The notes: generated from the letters alone by a model not told the origin. 64,000 bases of DNA from Effrenium voratum (GCA_963377175.1 CAUJNA010002724.1:556093-620092), one strand, 5' to 3'; counted from the first letter of the stretch, positions 1 through 12,825 are shown. Translations and numbers: made by a program.

Positions 1-458
1 GCCCCCTAGAAATGACACCAACGCCAGCACACTCCTTTTCTCTTTTTCCACGCGCTTGCCGAGAAGTTGTGGGAGGCGATCAGAATGGGCCAGTGCCAGG
101 CGTCACCGCGGCACTCACTTGTTCGAACCTGGCGGATGCTCCGGTCGAGCGGTAGAGCAGGTGATGGGGTGACGGGTCTGTGTAAAATAAAAGGATCTCA
201 AAGAATTGTGAAGAGTTGCCAGTGGCTCTCAAAAATCAAGAGCTCAGGTTTTGTTGCAGACTTAGTCTACCCTATGTAAAAGAAATAAGGTTGGAGGAGA
301 CCCCAGCAGGGTGTGTCCTTTTCAGGGAAAGTTAAAGGGAAACAACAAGGATCCGATTCCTCAAAAAGGACAAACCCAGTGATTGGGTGTCTGGCTTCTA
401 GACTACCTCTATTTACAACCAGGCTAACTGCACTGGGAGAGAAATTAGCAGGTTACTC

Positions 459-592
459 CCATTTGGCTAAGACCCCTGAAAAAAAGAGCAAATATGTCCA
501 GTAGTGATCAATTCCTTTTAAAACCAACAAGGGGGAAAATGAAGAAAAAACACAATACATATATATATATATATATTCTTTTCAGCAAATGG
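459..592. mobile_element. TIR family A copy 1
   Basis: Family A begins CCATTTGGTTAAGACCCCTGG and ends CTTAAGCAAATGG, the inverse of its start. Its core is CCAGTAGTGATA...CCAACAAGGGGAAA. Length is about 100-130 bp with no coding capacity, as in a MITE. This copy carries a (TA)n expansion near its right end. Confidence 0.65.
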
Positions 593-829
593 AAGAGAAA
601 TATAAACCAGCTAGGCTGCTAGCCACTTCACGCGAATCGAAGACCCGAGTGGCGTGGCCTTTCGCCTTTTGGGTGCAGTGGACTGGATGTGAGTCCCACC
701 CAATGGTCTCAAGATGGATGTCTCGGCACTTGAGACTTCGAGCAGCTTGGTATACAGTGGTTTTTTTGTGTTGTTTTTCCTTTTTTTCTGTTTTTTTTCG
801 GGGAACCCAAAAGGAAAACACATCATCTA

Positions 830-945
830 GGTCCTCCAGTAGGGAGGTTAGAATAAGTTGGCACCAACTGGTTTTTCTGCTTTGTCTATTTTAGTAGGGG
901 AACCCTCCCCCAACAAAGGGGAGAGAAGGGCACTACTGGGGGACC
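830..945. mobile_element. TIR family D copy 1
   Basis: Family D starts GGTCCTCCAGTAGGGAGG and ends CACTACTGGGGGACC. Its interior has TCTATTTTAGTAGGGGAACC and GGGGAGAGAAGGGC. About 115 bp. Confidence 0.65.
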
Positions 946-1250
946 CAGCATCATGTGTTGGGGGGCCATGTAAGACAAAGACAGATCCATGCGCGAAGAG
1001 ATGGCCGAGTCGATTCGGTCAAGAGAAACGGGTCCGAAAGCAAGCTCAGGGTACCCTTGTCTTCTCTAACCTTGTTTCAATTTGTACCCTTGTTTCAATG
1101 TAACCCTTCTTCAATGTAACCCTGTAAAAACAAAAAACAAAAACGAAGCCCAGTGCAAGGCCACTAGAGCTTCAATCTTTGGTATCGCCCAGCCGCGAGA
1201 AGGACTCACCAGTTTTTACAAGAGCTAAAACCCCAATTCACTTAAAACGT

Positions 1251-1350
1251 CCATTTGCTTCAGCCCCTGGAAAAAAAGAAAAAATGTCCAGTAGTGATAG
1301 ATTCCCTTTAAACCCAACAGGGGAAAATGAAAAATATTCTTAAACAAATG
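1251..1350. mobile_element. TIR family A copy 2
   Basis: CCATTTGCTTCAGCCCCTGG to TTAAACAAATG, with the family core CCAGTAGTGATAGATTCCC. Confidence 0.65.
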
Positions 1351-2666
1351 AAAGTAAACCAACCTCAAAAGTGGTACCCCGACCCTCCACCCCAAAAACA
1401 ACTTCTCCGGTACATGGACGTGCTCATCTTTGGCCGGGAGAGCCCACTTTCCAGGCAAACAGCTGGACAAACCCCACTGAAGGCCTTTCCCAGTCCCCGG
1501 GTTGACGAGAGCGAAAATGTGGGGGACACTTAGCCCATCGAGGCGCCAAAGCTCCGACTTGACGACGAAAATTGTCTCCCCAAGCTAAGGTCCAGACAAG
1601 GAGTGAGGAAATCCAAAGGCCCAACCCACGAATCTCTGTTCGAACCTTGGCGGAAATTGTTTGTCTTGGGTCTGGCCACGAAAAAACAAACAAACCACAT
1701 GCGCCCTGGTTTGGTTCTTGACAACTTTTGGGGGTTTACCTCCTCGTTGCCAGGACTGAGAACTAAAGGGTGATGTCACTGTGGGGTGACTCAGAATGGA
1801 CCAAAACGCAAAGAACGGCAAGTGATCACATCTTTCTCGGAAGAGACTAGTAAGCACCCGCGTTTTTTGGGGGGACTTTTTCTTTGGGGGGTCCCTAAGT
1901 TTCCCCGTGGGTTTTGTGGCCCCGCGTTTCAGCTTGGTGTGGGAAGCCAAAAGGAGATCCGAGCTCGTCGGGGATGCCCCGACTTCCGCCTGCCATCCAC
2001 CTCGCCGTAGAGCTGGCGCCTGGGATTTATGCTCTACCGCCTTTTGTTTCTCCGCTTTTTCTCTTCTTTCTTTTTCGGGCTTCCCTTCAACCCCACATGG
2101 GTGTGTTTCCTTTTCCAAGGCAATTTCGTCTTGTTTTTGTTAACTATTTGTTCTTATGTGTTTCCTTTTTCGGAAATTCCAATTTCCTTCAAGCCAAAAT
2201 GGGTTTTTGTCGGGGATTGATGTAGGGAAACCAAAGCAAAAAGCGGCCTGGTTTAAAGCTATTCCAACAATTTGGCACAAACAACGTTGGAGGTTTGCCC
2301 GTCACGATCCAACGCAACGCTGTGCGTCATTTTGAGCGGAAAGCCTTTCTTGGGTTGTGTTCAGTAGAAACCAAAAGGATACATTTGTTGACGGGGGTAT
2401 TTTGAGACAAGCAGATATGAGCATACCAACCAAATAAATAAGAATACCACCTGCACAGATTACATCACCAAGCCGAAACACGGGATGTAGGAAGGTTGTT
2501 TTCTCATGGCTGAACTTGTTTACCTTCGAATGAATGAGCTCGCTCGAGCATGAGCTCGCTCGAGCTCATGCTTTGTGCGGATACCATCCAATCACCAGGT
2601 TGGGAAGTTCGAACCACAATTGTGTCCAAGACTCAATTTCAGGTAACCCCCTTAGATGGTGGCCGC

Positions 2667-2748
2667 ATTGGTGATTTGAACCCCTACTCGTTGTAGAGGG
2701 GGGAGGGGGATAAATGCGAAAACCACCCCTAACCACCGAACCACCAAT
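2667..2748. mobile_element. TIR family H copy 4
   Basis: ATTGGTGATTTGAACCCC to CCGAACCACCAAT. On the minus strand TGGTTAGGGGTGG and GGGGTTCAAATCACC again resemble A and B boxes. A partial relative lies at about 30705-30745. Confidence 0.45.
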
Positions 2749-3737
2749 CCAAGCCACATGGAAAACAAAACCGAGCTGATAATGGAAAACAATCTGGAAC
2801 GGGATTTTTGTCATGGTATTCACGAAAGATTCCTATGGCTGGTACTTTCCAGTCCAAATGCGCCTCAACACTTCTACCAGGGATTGGTGTCCAGGTTCTT
2901 CACCTACCTGCGTTGTGTCTGTGTCACTGACTGGCCACGGAAAAGTCGGAAAGAGCCAGGAGCTGTGCCGAAGGAAACATGAGATCTGCCGACCCAGGCG
3001 TCTTTCTGGGAGCTCTTTCCTGGGCTGTTCCTAGATACCCTGCTAAGAAAACCTAACCTTTCGTGGCTCAGTGGGCCCACAACCTAAAACCTAAGAACAA
3101 CATCCCAAGCCGATCGGCACATGGGGCAGATGAAACAGCCGTATACGATTTTGATAGAGACCACGCCCCAAGTGGTGCGAAATGGTTTTCGTTCATCCAC
3201 AGTACAGGCCATTTGTCACTATTTTTCCCTCCACAGGTTGCAATTTAGCAGCGGTTTCCATTCAGGCAGTTACTTGCGGAGGTTCCAAAAAGAGAAATCT
3301 CGGAAGCCCCGCCAGTGGTCACGCAAAAAACAACAACAATAAAAACATTACCCCTTCTGCTTGACAAGAGGAACCTTAGGGAACATCTCTTGCAGCAGAT
3401 TCCGTCGGGGTGGTTCCCATCCATAAACAACTCCTTCTCAGCGATCCCTCCCCTTCTCAACCAGCCAGTAAAAGTTGAAAGTCGGACATTTGGTTCTACA
3501 GCAACAAATGCTTGTTTTGGCTACCGTTCTCGGGATGTTGGACATGGGAAAAAGTTGTTGTTGGGGCGCCTGGTGTATGGGATGCAGTTCGCACGCCCAC
3601 TCCCCCCAAACCACGAAAGTGATACCAAACCAAGCAGTGCCCAATCACAAGGTGCAGCCCTAAAACATGTATATGTACATATATATGCATGCAAATATAT
3701 GTCTCTATATATATATAATATATATACACGTATATGT

Positions 3738-3845
3738 ATGGCCATGGGTCAAAAGCCCGTACCCCCAGTGAACATCCCAATCCCCGCTAAAATAGACTAA
3801 AATGGGTTGTCAAAATGGTACCATTGGTTTTGACCCACAGCCATA
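3738..3845. mobile_element. TIR family E copy 1
   Basis: Family E has arms ATGGCCATGGGTCAAAA and TTTTGACCCACAGCCAT. Its interior contains CCAGTGAACATCCCAATCCC and AAAATGGTACCATTG. Confidence 0.65.
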
Positions 3846-4290
3846 TACTTGTTGTGTTCTATACAGGATATACGATAACCCTTATTTAACCAGATGAGGA
3901 GGATCAAACCACTTACAACATCCAACAGTGTGTCTCAAATCGGCTCCCTCGAAAATCGTGGTATATATGTATATATACCGGATTTATAATAACCCTTATT
4001 AGATAGGGACCAAACCTGCAGTAGCCGACAGGGTGTCTCAAAAAAAGGGGCTCTTTTGGGGTTTCCCGACGGGTTAGTTTCCTCGAACACCTCAAGAAGG
4101 GGTTCCCTCAAAAAAAAAAGACGAGCCACCCTACCGTTGGTTGGGTTTCGAGCGCAAGAATTCAGCTCACCCCCCGCCCCCTCCACTTCCGACCAGGCGG
4201 CTTCGGTTTCGCCGCCGCTTTCTCGAGAAGGCGCCTGCAGCTAGCCGCCAGCCCCCCGAAAGGGACTTGCCAAGGACAGAAGCAGCTTCC

Positions 4291-4400
4291 TTGGTTGCTT
4301 TCTGCTCCCCTGCTAAAAGTTCAACTTTTAGTGGACAAAATGGAACACATATTAATTGGCAAAAAGTTAAAGTCCTAACATCCAAGCAAAATGCAACCAA
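4291..4400. mobile_element. TIR family B copy 1
   Basis: Family B starts TTGGTTGCTTTCTGCTCCCC and ends AAATGCAACCAA, its inverse. It has an internal palindrome AAAAGTTCAACTTTT and the phrase AAAGTCCTAACATCC. About 110 bp, non-coding. Confidence 0.65.
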
Positions 4401-4866
4401 GGCTTGCCGCCGATTTCCAACGGCTTTTTGGTGTCGGTACTTAGGATTCCGGACATGGGAAACGCGCATTGAGGGGGGGAGGACTGGCTTTGAGTGAAAC
4501 TTTGGTGGTTTGGATCTGTTCCGGACATGGTGTCCATGTACCCTCTGCAAGAACTAGGCAACTGGAGGGAAGCTGAAAACATCATGGAACGCCAACAAGG
4601 CGGTAAACAAGTCATTTATGGGGTTGTCTCAAAATAGCTGACCCTGCAAATTGGTGGTGCTTCTGTGCACCTTTAAAGAAAAAAACACGAAGGGTACCAT
4701 CAAAACAAACCACATCCATATAATGTTCAAACGGCAAGCCAAGTCTGGCAATGAAACATGAGAACACTTTCCAGGCCATAGGCTCTGGGTACATCTCCCC
4801 TCTAGGGTCAGAAGACTCCCGGTTCACTTCAATCACTCCTAAACACAAGGACACCCAGCAACCACC

Positions 4867-4979
4867 CATTTGGCTGTGGGTCAAAACTAGGTACCCAAAA
4901 TGGGTTGCCCTGGCAAATGGACACATGGACTAAAACCTGCAGTCCAATTCCTGGCGGTTTAATTTGACCCACACCCACA
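4867..4979. mobile_element. TIR family E copy 2
   Basis: TTTGGCTGTGGGTCAAAAC to AATTTGACCCACACCCA; a different interior from copy 1 (ACCTGCAGTCC, GGCGGTTTAA). This marks a second subfamily. Confidence 0.55.
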
Positions 4980-6427
4980 TCACAAGCTTTCCCGCGGCAA
5001 CCTTTCTCCGGTTCGGTTCCCATGACCCTGGAAACGGGGCGGAAGGTCAGCCGGTTTGCCTTGGATCCGCGAACCCCCGCTGGATTCATGGCACGGGTGC
5101 TTGTAAAAGAAAGACGGGGACCCTAAAAGAGACATTTCCGGAAAACTCTCTTTGCTCGTAGCTGGAGGTCCCAACTTGGTCAGGCTTCAAGAAGATTTCA
5201 GGGTATGCAGGATCTCTTGAAGAGGAAACAACAGGTGCAACTCATGTTGTATCGTCGCCAACGAACATATATATATATATATATATAACGTGAGTCGTCA
5301 ACCAGTTGGGCTTCGTGCAGATGGACAACTCCATCGGGGACTTTTGCCAAATCCGACTCCGACCCAAATCAAAATTGTAAGCTGAAAGAGCCTGCCAAAA
5401 AGGAAAACTACAAAAACAACAACACCCCAAACACCAAGAAATAACTAAAAAAGACCTTTTTCTCAATATACCACAGCAAAGACTAGTTGGAAAAGAGGAT
5501 AAGTGGTCAACACACGCGGCGGTCCGACCGTCGACCGCCCCGACCCCCCCCCCCCCAAACCGCGCGAGCCTCTTGGAGGCTGGCACCTGCGCGGGCGGAA
5601 CCACCACCCAAACGAGGGAGGGGGGGCAATTACATTTAATACCCATATGTATATGTATATATACACAAATACTACCCCCCCTCCCCATACGCCAAGTTAC
5701 GTCATTCTACTTCTGTACAGTTTAGAGCATGTTCAGAGACCCATGTTTGCTCATGGACCCTTACACAGAAAGTCATGGGTTCTATTTCATATGTTGTCGA
5801 CCCTCGAGCTTTCAAATTGTTTGGGAGGACGGTTTTGGCACAAACCCTGGGTACACCAAAAAGAAGACCTTGAAAGTGTATATAACCTCAAAGAACAAAA
5901 GCATTGGAGACCGCAGATTTTGCTGCTTGAAGGGAAACCAAAATGGTTGTTTGAAGATGTTGACAAAAACATGTTTCAAAAGTACAGAACACAAAAACAA
6001 AAGTAATGCCCACAATGCACGCTCAAGTGTCAAGGGAGAAACCTAAGGTCCCCACCCACTTGCCCGCCCACACTTACCCGGAAGATCCCGGAAGGTTCTG
6101 AACAATTACTTCTTTCGGGCGACAATCAATTGAGTGGATTGGACAAAAGATGTTCCAAACTCTTCGTTTATTCGTTTACCAGTTTCAACTAGTCTTCCTG
6201 CATACCTACCCCCTGGCTTGGTTTTCCCGGGTTTCAATCGGTCTTGCCCTCCCAGCAGATTCGCCAAAGAGCCTAAGCCCTTTGGCCACCAAAGGGTCCA
6301 AAACCATTCAAAGCCAAGCCAGATCCCGGGCGGCGCGCCCAAATCTTGGGCCCTTTGAAGAGCCACTCGCTCGCGTCCGATCGAGTGGGAATTGGCCGAA
6401 CAAGTCGCCAAACTTCTAGGGGTACCT

Positions 6428-6526
6428 TCCCCAGTCTTTCCAGGGATCCTTCTTTCTAGCAAACCTCCGGAAACCCAGGGAGCACGGCCGGTTTTTGAAA
6501 AGAACGATGGATCGAAAGAATGGGAA
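6428..6526. mobile_element. Interspersed family K copy 1
   Basis: CCAGGGATCCTTCTTTCTAG on one side and GGTTTTTGAAAAGAACGATG on the other; arms partly complementary. Other copies lie at about 21998-22102, 33494-33600 and 51664-51776. Confidence 0.55.
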
Positions 6527-7367
6527 CAAAAACAACCCCTAGAAAACTGTTTGTTTCCCCCAAAAAAAGTCCAGGAACTCCGCGAGTGCGCTCGAACCGG
6601 CCTGCCACCCAAAAGGGAAAAAGAAGCTAGAAGCTCCGACCAAGGAACTTCCTGGTCCGACTTTCAATTGGAGGATACATCCCCCAAGCACAAGGCAAGG
6701 ACCACACGATAAAATGTGAGTGCACCACATTTTTAGAACCTTGGTGTGGGCTTTTGAGGCTCTGCAACCTTCTTGGTTTAAAGGGACAAGAGGAAAACCG
6801 AAAAGGTCCCTCTCTTGGACGAGCGCAATCCCTTGAAATGGATTTTGGAGCCCTTAGCACCTCAAGGGAAGCCTCCAAGCCAATAGAAAGATGGGACCGC
6901 TGATGACTTCACAGGTGCGATTGGGTATGTCTTCGTGGGGAGACCCTTAAAACCCACCAACGGGCAGTCAGCACGGTTTCCGCAGCCTTTTTTTTCCGTC
7001 ACTCCTCGCCATGTGCAAAGTGCCTGCCGCGGCACTTCGTTGAGCGACGCGTGCCAAATCTGCATCCTAAACACAAGGATTGTGACGCAGGTCCCTTCTG
7101 ACGGGCCAAGGTTCTCTCCACTTTCGCGTGGGAATTTCTGCGCCTGGGTGTGGAAACTACTCTCCCTCTCACTCACCTTTTGCGGCTCGCTTCTAGGCAA
7201 AATTTAGGGTTAGCTAAGTATGAATCATCAGGACATATGTAGATTTTTGCAAACCCCAGATCTGGGCCAAGTTCCGTGCTCATTTACAGGGGGGGGGCCT
7301 TCTGCCAGCTTCCATCCTTGCGGCTGCACGGGTGACCAAGCCATTCCTCAAACGAAGTGGCAACCTT

Positions 7368-7463
7368 CCAATAGCTTATTGGGTTAGGACCCCTGGAAAA
7401 AAAAAAAAACAGTCTTTTAAAACCAACAAGGGAAAATAAATAAACATGTTCTTAAGCAGATGG
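7368..7463. mobile_element. TIR family A copy 3, degenerate
   Basis: The right half is clear (CCAACAAGGGAAAATAAA, CTTAAGCAGATGG). The core GTAGTGATA is lost and the left end is altered. Confidence 0.5.
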
Positions 7464-7844
7464 AAGATAGGATTGCCCAAGGGTATCACATAATCTGAAC
7501 GAGCAAGAATCAAAGCCAAAGAAGGCGCGATACAAACAACACGACCTGGCTGGAAGCATGTCGGAGATGGGTGAAAGAAAGGCTTGCCAGAGAAGGGCGG
7601 AAGGACAGATTCATGAAAAAAGTTTCGCCTCTGTAAAAACGGTGGGCCAACAGGGCGCTGGAGGGTGGAGGTCAACCAGCTTCCACAACCATTCTGAAAG
7701 GCAAACCGCTGGCTCAGGAGTTGCGAAGTTGATACCTTGCGGCGCGGGGCGAACAATGCCACTGCGGCTTACCCCGCTTCAGCAACAGTCCGCAAAGCAA
7801 GCAACTGACCAACTAACCCAGCAACCAAGTAAGCAAGGAAGAAA

Positions 7845-8037
7845 GGAAGGAAGGGAGCAACGAAGCAAGCACAGAAGGAAGGAGGGAGGGAGGGAGGGAG
7901 GGAGGGAGGGGAGGGGAGGGAAGCAAGCAAGCAAGCAAGCAGGCAAGCAGGCAAGCAAGCAGGCAAGCAAGCAGGCAAGCAAGCAGGCAAGCAAGCAGGC
8001 AAGCAAGCAGGCAAGCAGGCAAGCAAGCAGGCAAGCT
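7845..8037. repeat. Purine-rich minisatellite, GGAAG then GCAAGCAGGCAA units
   Basis: (GGAA/GGGA)n passes into an array of GCAAGCAAGCAG and GCAGGCAA units. The open frames on both strands are a result of the period. Confidence 0.85.
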
Positions 8038-8188
8038 AAACCCACCCTAAAACCACCTAACATAAACCGTCCCGGAAAAAAGATCAACATTGAGGATGCC
8101 ACTTTCAGCTTGGTGTATCTGGTGTTTGGGTTCTTCTATGCTCGGTGCATTTCGGTACTTTGAAAATGGACACCCTCCGGCTTTTCCT

Positions 8189-8292
8189 CCATTTGCGTTT
8201 TGTCGCCTGGAAAAATAAAGACTATCTCCAGTGATAGATTCCCTGTATTACCAACAGGCAGAAATAGAACAAATATTCTGAACCGCAAATGG
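8189..8292. mobile_element. TIR family A copy 4
   Basis: CCATTTGCG to CCGCAAATGG, with an abbreviated core (CCAGTGATAGATTCCCTG). Confidence 0.6.
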
Positions 8293-8832
8293 ACGTTTTG
8301 ATGAGTGGTCTGAAGAAGGTTGGTGTCCAATCTCTTCTGAATATTGACATGTTACTGAAGATATCCCTTGCAGGCCGCTTGTTTGCTTGGGGTCATGGTT
8401 GTTGGTGGGTTTAGGATGCTGGTTTAGGGCGGGTTTAGGTCGGTTGGTTCAGGATCGTGCTTGCTTGCTTGCTTGGAACAAGACAATTCCAGCGGGACAA
8501 ACAATCTGCAAATAATACACCACCCCTCAACTTTGCACTCTAAACGGTGGGCTCAGCGTGGTTTCCTGCCTTCGAAAACAGTAATTTGGAGAAGCCCCGA
8601 GAGTGCAACTGCTCTAAGGGACCCAGCTGCAGAGAAAGCCAGGCTGATGTTCCCCTAAAATAGCAACCCCTGGATTCAAACAAGTCGGCTACCTGAAATT
8701 GGGGCTGATCAATCGTCCGTGCGGCCCCAAAACGACCATGGGTAGCTCTTCCCACGTGGTGAAAGTCGAATCTGTTATTGACAGTCTCCCTAATGACCAT
8801 CCCAGCTAAACGACCCAATGGTTGCCATGCCA

Positions 8833-8935
8833 GGTCCTCCAGTAGAGGTTAGAATAAGGGTACCCTTTTTGCTGTAGTCTATTTTCGTAGGGGAACCCTC
8901 GCCCAAAAAAGGGTAAAAGGGCGCTACTATAGGTA
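8833..8935. mobile_element. TIR family D copy 2
   Basis: GGTCCTCCAGTAGAGGTTAG to GCGCTACTATAGGT. Confidence 0.6.
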
Positions 8936-9166
8936 ACACTGCCCAGAAAGGCCCGAGGAACTTCCCATGTCCATTGCTGTCCGTGCCGCAAGCGATGGAA
9001 GTCCGGCTGACGGCGCCGGGCGACGGGTATCCCTGGCGGAAAGGGGCGGGAAGTGCGCCGTGCGTCGCAACCGAATTGGGTTGTTCAACATGGGGGCGAT
9101 GTTCCTCCGCAATCCCAAGAGCACCACGACAACAAGGGCAAGCATGACCATCTGGCATTTGGCCAT
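8927..9166 (-). CDS. Possible first exon with a signal-anchor leader
   Basis: The frame begins MAKCQMVMLALVVVVLLGL, a hydrophobic leader, followed by an Arg/Pro/Ala-rich stretch. That is the layout of a dinoflagellate plastid presequence. A second minus-strand frame over the same bases (GYPSPGAVSRTSIACGTDS after CAG|GGA) is equally exon-like. The two cannot both be right. Confidence 0.25.
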   Translation of the reverse strand: MAKCQMVMLALVVVVLLGLRRNIAPMLNNPIRLRRTAHFPPLSARDTRRPAPSAGLPSLAARTAMDMGSSSGLSGQCYL

Positions 9167-9279
9167 GGGTCAAAACCCGGTTACCCCCCAGTGAACATCC
9201 CAATCCCCACTAAAATAGACCAAAATGGGTGGTGCACCTATCCCAAAATGGTACCATTGATTTTGAACCATGGCCATTT
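9159..9279. mobile_element. TIR family E copy 3
   Basis: TTGGCCATGGGTCAAAACC to TTTTGAACCATGGCCA; same subfamily as copy 1. Confidence 0.65.
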
Positions 9280-11403
9280 AGGTATGACTTTGAACCGAGA
9301 TTGAGCGCATCTGGCCCGTCCCAGTGCGGTTTCGCGATTCCAAGCCATTTCAATCAGGAAAACATCCCATGATTCGGAGCCAAGGCCCCTCGGCTCTGAA
9401 TCATCAGGGCAGGTACGGAAAGTCAGAAATCTTCAAGGAACCTTCAGGCATTTGGCGTCGTATCCCTGAATCTGTGGGATGGACTTTGTCTCATGCGAGA
9501 GATGGCATCTCTCGAGCCATGAGTGGGCCTTCCTCCAAGGAACCTCATAGAAAACTTCAAACAAAACCGAGGGATGAGAAAAGGACCTACGTCCTGCTCG
9601 TCTTCCCTGCAGGGAGCCGCACATAGGACCCATAAAGAGGAAGGCTTACATCACTCAGGCATGTCTTGAAAGCTGCTAGACACACACACACACACACACA
9701 CACGTCGCAAGTCGACTGATGTGCTCTACAGGGTTTAAGATACGCCGTAAACTGTGCCTACCAACCGAACGTAAGGTGGTTTTTGTCCATCGCACGGGGG
9801 TGCCCTTTTCGGTATTTGCTTGAAATGGCAGCCTCAGCACAACCGTCCAAAACGGGAGCGTTTTTTTTCACAACGCTCGGTATGACTGGGGTCCTCCAAG
9901 CCTCCCCGGACAACCTCTTGTCTCCAAGAGGTCCACCGAGGCCATTCGATCACACACACACACACACATCCAGTGGCCCAGGAGAAAAACGAAACATAAC
10001 CCAACGGAACCCCCCTCCCACAAATATGAAAAAAAACACATCTGTTGCAGCCGTGCGTCTGGGAAAGGTCGAAATCCGAAAGACCGGCCATGCTGAAACG
10101 CGCCGAACAGGTGTGTCTCATAATAGGGGACCCCACATAACCGCCGGCTTCCTTTGAAAACCAAAGGGGGTTCCCCAAAACCAGACAAACCACCAACGGT
10201 GCAGGTTGGAGCCCCAAAAAAACCGGAGCCGAATATGAAGAAACTCCGACCAAGCCAGTACTGCGGACGAAGTCCGGTCGCGAAATGAAGTCATGGTTCA
10301 AACCATCAGGTCTGGTACTTACGTAATCGTATCCGAAACCGTTGGGTGTCCTTCTAGGGGAAATAGATGGATTTCCCTGGATGATCTTGCACCACCAGGC
10401 AAACCAGGAATCGAAACCCATCTATTTTTCAGAACACACATAACCGCACACAACCCCACTTTGGAAAAACACTCGTTTCACATGGAAAATACCCACGCTG
10501 AGGGGGGGGCCCCCCTCTCATATTTGTTCGACCAAAACAACCGAAAGGGACGTCTATGATCCGACACCGTGGGGCTTCGGAACGGCGCCCAGGAAGGATT
10601 TCGTCCAACTGGATTTGCCAAGGCTCTCGGGTAATCATCTTGGGAATCACCTATCCAAAGGGAAACCACGAGGGGTGGTAGGCGAGTGAAGGAGATATAG
10701 AAAGGGACAAGAAGGTGAGAAATGGGAGCATATATTAATAAACTTATAAAAAGGAAGAGCCAATAAATCATTAAACACCTTGACTTGTCGTATTTATACT
10801 TTTGATTTGTTACTTTGTTTTGTTGCTGAATTATTCCACTTCATTCAATAGGTAAACACTGCCATCATGGAGGGTTAAGGATCTACTATCTATTGTATGG
10901 AATCAACTCGAAAACACCAGAACTTCCACGACATACCCTCCTGTCCACTAACATGGAACGTGACTGAGGGGTCCTGGAAGACCATGGTTACTTTAAAATG
11001 GACCATCTGGGAGGGAGGGTAAGCAATACATTGCATGCCTGGGGTCATTCCCTCCCCTGAGAAACAGCAAAACGTGGTGTCTTCTTTTGAGGGGACCCCC
11101 TGTCTGGTTGTTCGGGGAAACCAAAAGGAACACAATCATTTCATGTCATTTTGTTGTGCCGGGGAAAAGGGGGGGGGTACTTGGATGTTCGGCCAGGCTA
11201 GTAAGTGATGGGTATCCTAGAATATCCGCCGACCCCATGCCTGGTCCAGAATGGACCATGCTTTCGGCATGGGGGCGGTGTGTTCTGTGTTGCTTTTGTT
11301 GATATGCTTTCTATAAGTTTAATGTGAATATGATTATGTATATATATATATATATAACCTATATGTCCCTTGGGGCGGCCCTTGGGGCTGGTTTCTACGT
11401 CGG

Positions 11404-11770
11404 CTGGATTTCTGGATTTCTGGATTTCTGGATCTCTGGATTCTGATCCCCAGTCCTCCGTAGTCCCTGTCGTAGTCTTCCGTAGTGTTCCGGCTTCTTC
11501 CCGTAGTCTTCCGTAGTCTTCCGGAGTAATCTTCCGTAATCTTTCGGCTTCTTCCAGTAGTCTTCCGTAGTCTTCCGGCTTCTTCCCGTAATCTTCCGTA
11601 ATCTTTCGGCTTCTTCCAGTAGTCTTCCGTAGTCTTCCGGCTTCTTCTTCCCGTAGTCTTCCGAAATCTTTCAAGCTTCTTCCCGTAAATTTCCGCAATC
11701 TTTCGGCTTCTTCCCGTAGTCTTCCGTAATCTTCCGGCTTCTTCTCCCAGTCTTCCGATACTGTTTCGGG
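11404..11770. repeat. Minisatellite of TCTTCCGTAGTC / TTCCGGCTTC units
   Basis: Starts with five copies of TGGATTTC-like units, then about ten degenerate units of roughly 30 bases such as GTAGTCTTCCGGCTTCTTCC. Confidence 0.8.
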
Positions 11771-11849
11771 ACCAAACAACGCGCGTGTCCTGGGCTTTCG
11801 GGCTTCTTCCCTAGGCTTCGGGTAGTCTTCCCCCACCCCTCCGCCCCCC

Positions 11850-12225
11850 CCTGTGTCTGTCTATGTCTGTCTACGTATCTGCATCTGTCTTCGTGTCCGC
11901 GAAGACCCCCCCTGCCCCTGCGTGTCTGTCTGTGTCTCTTTGTGTCTGTCTGGGTCTGTCTGCGTCTGTCTTCGTGTCCGCGAAGACCCCTTGCGTGTCT
12001 GTCTCTGTCTCTTTGTGTCTGTCTGTGTCTGTCTGTGTCTGTCTACGTATCTGCGTCTTTCTTCGTGTCCCCCCCCCCCCGCGTGTCTTTGTGTCTGTCT
12101 GGCTCTGTCTGCGTCTGCCTGCGCATCTGCGTCTGTCTTCGTGTCCGCGAAGACCCTCCCCCCCCGCTGCGTGTCCGTCTGCGTGTCTTTGTGTCTGTCT
12201 GTGTCTGTCTACATATCGCGTGCTT
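11850..12225. repeat. GTCTGTCT-rich minisatellite with an embedded hairpin
   Basis: Repeats of GTGTCTGTCTGTGTC and GTCTGTCTGCGTCTG. CTTCGTGTCCGCGAAG recurs at intervals and is partly self-complementary. Confidence 0.8.
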
Positions 12226-12291
12226 TCTCTCGTCCCGGGCCGAAATTCTAAGGTGTGTGGGGGCGGCGGAACCAGGCCGCAGGCCATTAAA

Positions 12292-12390
12292 TAACCTATT
12301 TACAACTAGGCTAAGTGCACTTGGGCAACAATAAGTAGGTTGACACCTAGGTTGCCAACCACTCATTAACTTGGCCGAACACCCAAGTAC
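12292..12390. mobile_element. TIR family G copy 1
   Basis: Family G has arms related to GTACTTGGATGTTCGGCCAA and its inverse. This copy has GGCTAAGTGCACTTGGGC on one side and ACTTGGCCGAACACCCAAGT on the other. A fragment also lies at 11177-11213. Confidence 0.5.
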
Positions 12391-12644
12391 ACCTGAAACA
12401 AACAACACCAGGGATCCTTGCTTCCGGGCAAACCCGGTTTCTCAAAAACTAAAAGTGGTTGAACGGAATGGGGAAATCCATCCCTACTTAAAGGGGCGAC
12501 CGATTCGGTACCTCAGGTAAGTGGTTAGTAGTAACCTTGGTTATGACCCAGTGAACGGAGACCCAAAAAAAGACCGACCACTCAAGTAGTCCTCTCCTTT
12601 TGGAACGCTTGTAAATTGTTGTTTCATGTCGAGTAGGGTCGCCA

Positions 12645-12773
12645 TACTGTGGATGGAAAAAACTGTTGCACCACCTCAGAATCCCTGGAATGATGATTCC
12701 CCTGTAAATACCAACAAACACTGGGTTCTCATGATTTCAAACTGGTGCGAACGGATTTTGTCCATCCACAGTA
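12645..12773. mobile_element. TIR family C copy 1
   Basis: Family C starts TACTGTGGATGGACAAAATC and ends with the inverse (TTTTGTCCATCCACAGTA). The inner arms read CTGCACCAC and GTGGTGC. About 125-130 bp, non-coding. Confidence 0.7.
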
Positions 12774-12825
12774 GTATTCCGACCAATCGCGCTGCTGCCC
12801 AACAACCAAATCAGGAGACGAGCCC

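Larger units (their letters stand above)
946..8826. other. No supported gene; repeat-rich
   Basis: Apart from the inverted-repeat elements listed, I see only scattered GC peaks (4190-4270, 5500-5600, 6960-7200) open on more than one strand, simple repeats, and a palindromic run of AGCTCGCTCGAGC near 2530-2573. None has both a splice pattern and a protein-like frame that I would call. Confidence 0.5.

Noticed and set aside
7558..8163. Plus-strand frame of 201 codons with QASKQASK repeats, and minus-strand ACLPACLP frames
   Set aside because: Products of the AAGCAAGC array; all frames across it are open.
9161..9280. Spliced-leader relic (CCATTTTGG-like phrases in TIR elements)
   Set aside because: I did not find the dinoflagellate leader sequence. 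The similarity is limited to the family E arms.
11198..12408. Several 120-210 codon frames on both strands
   Set aside because: They read through two minisatellites. Amino-acid content is monotonous and no splice or start context supports them.
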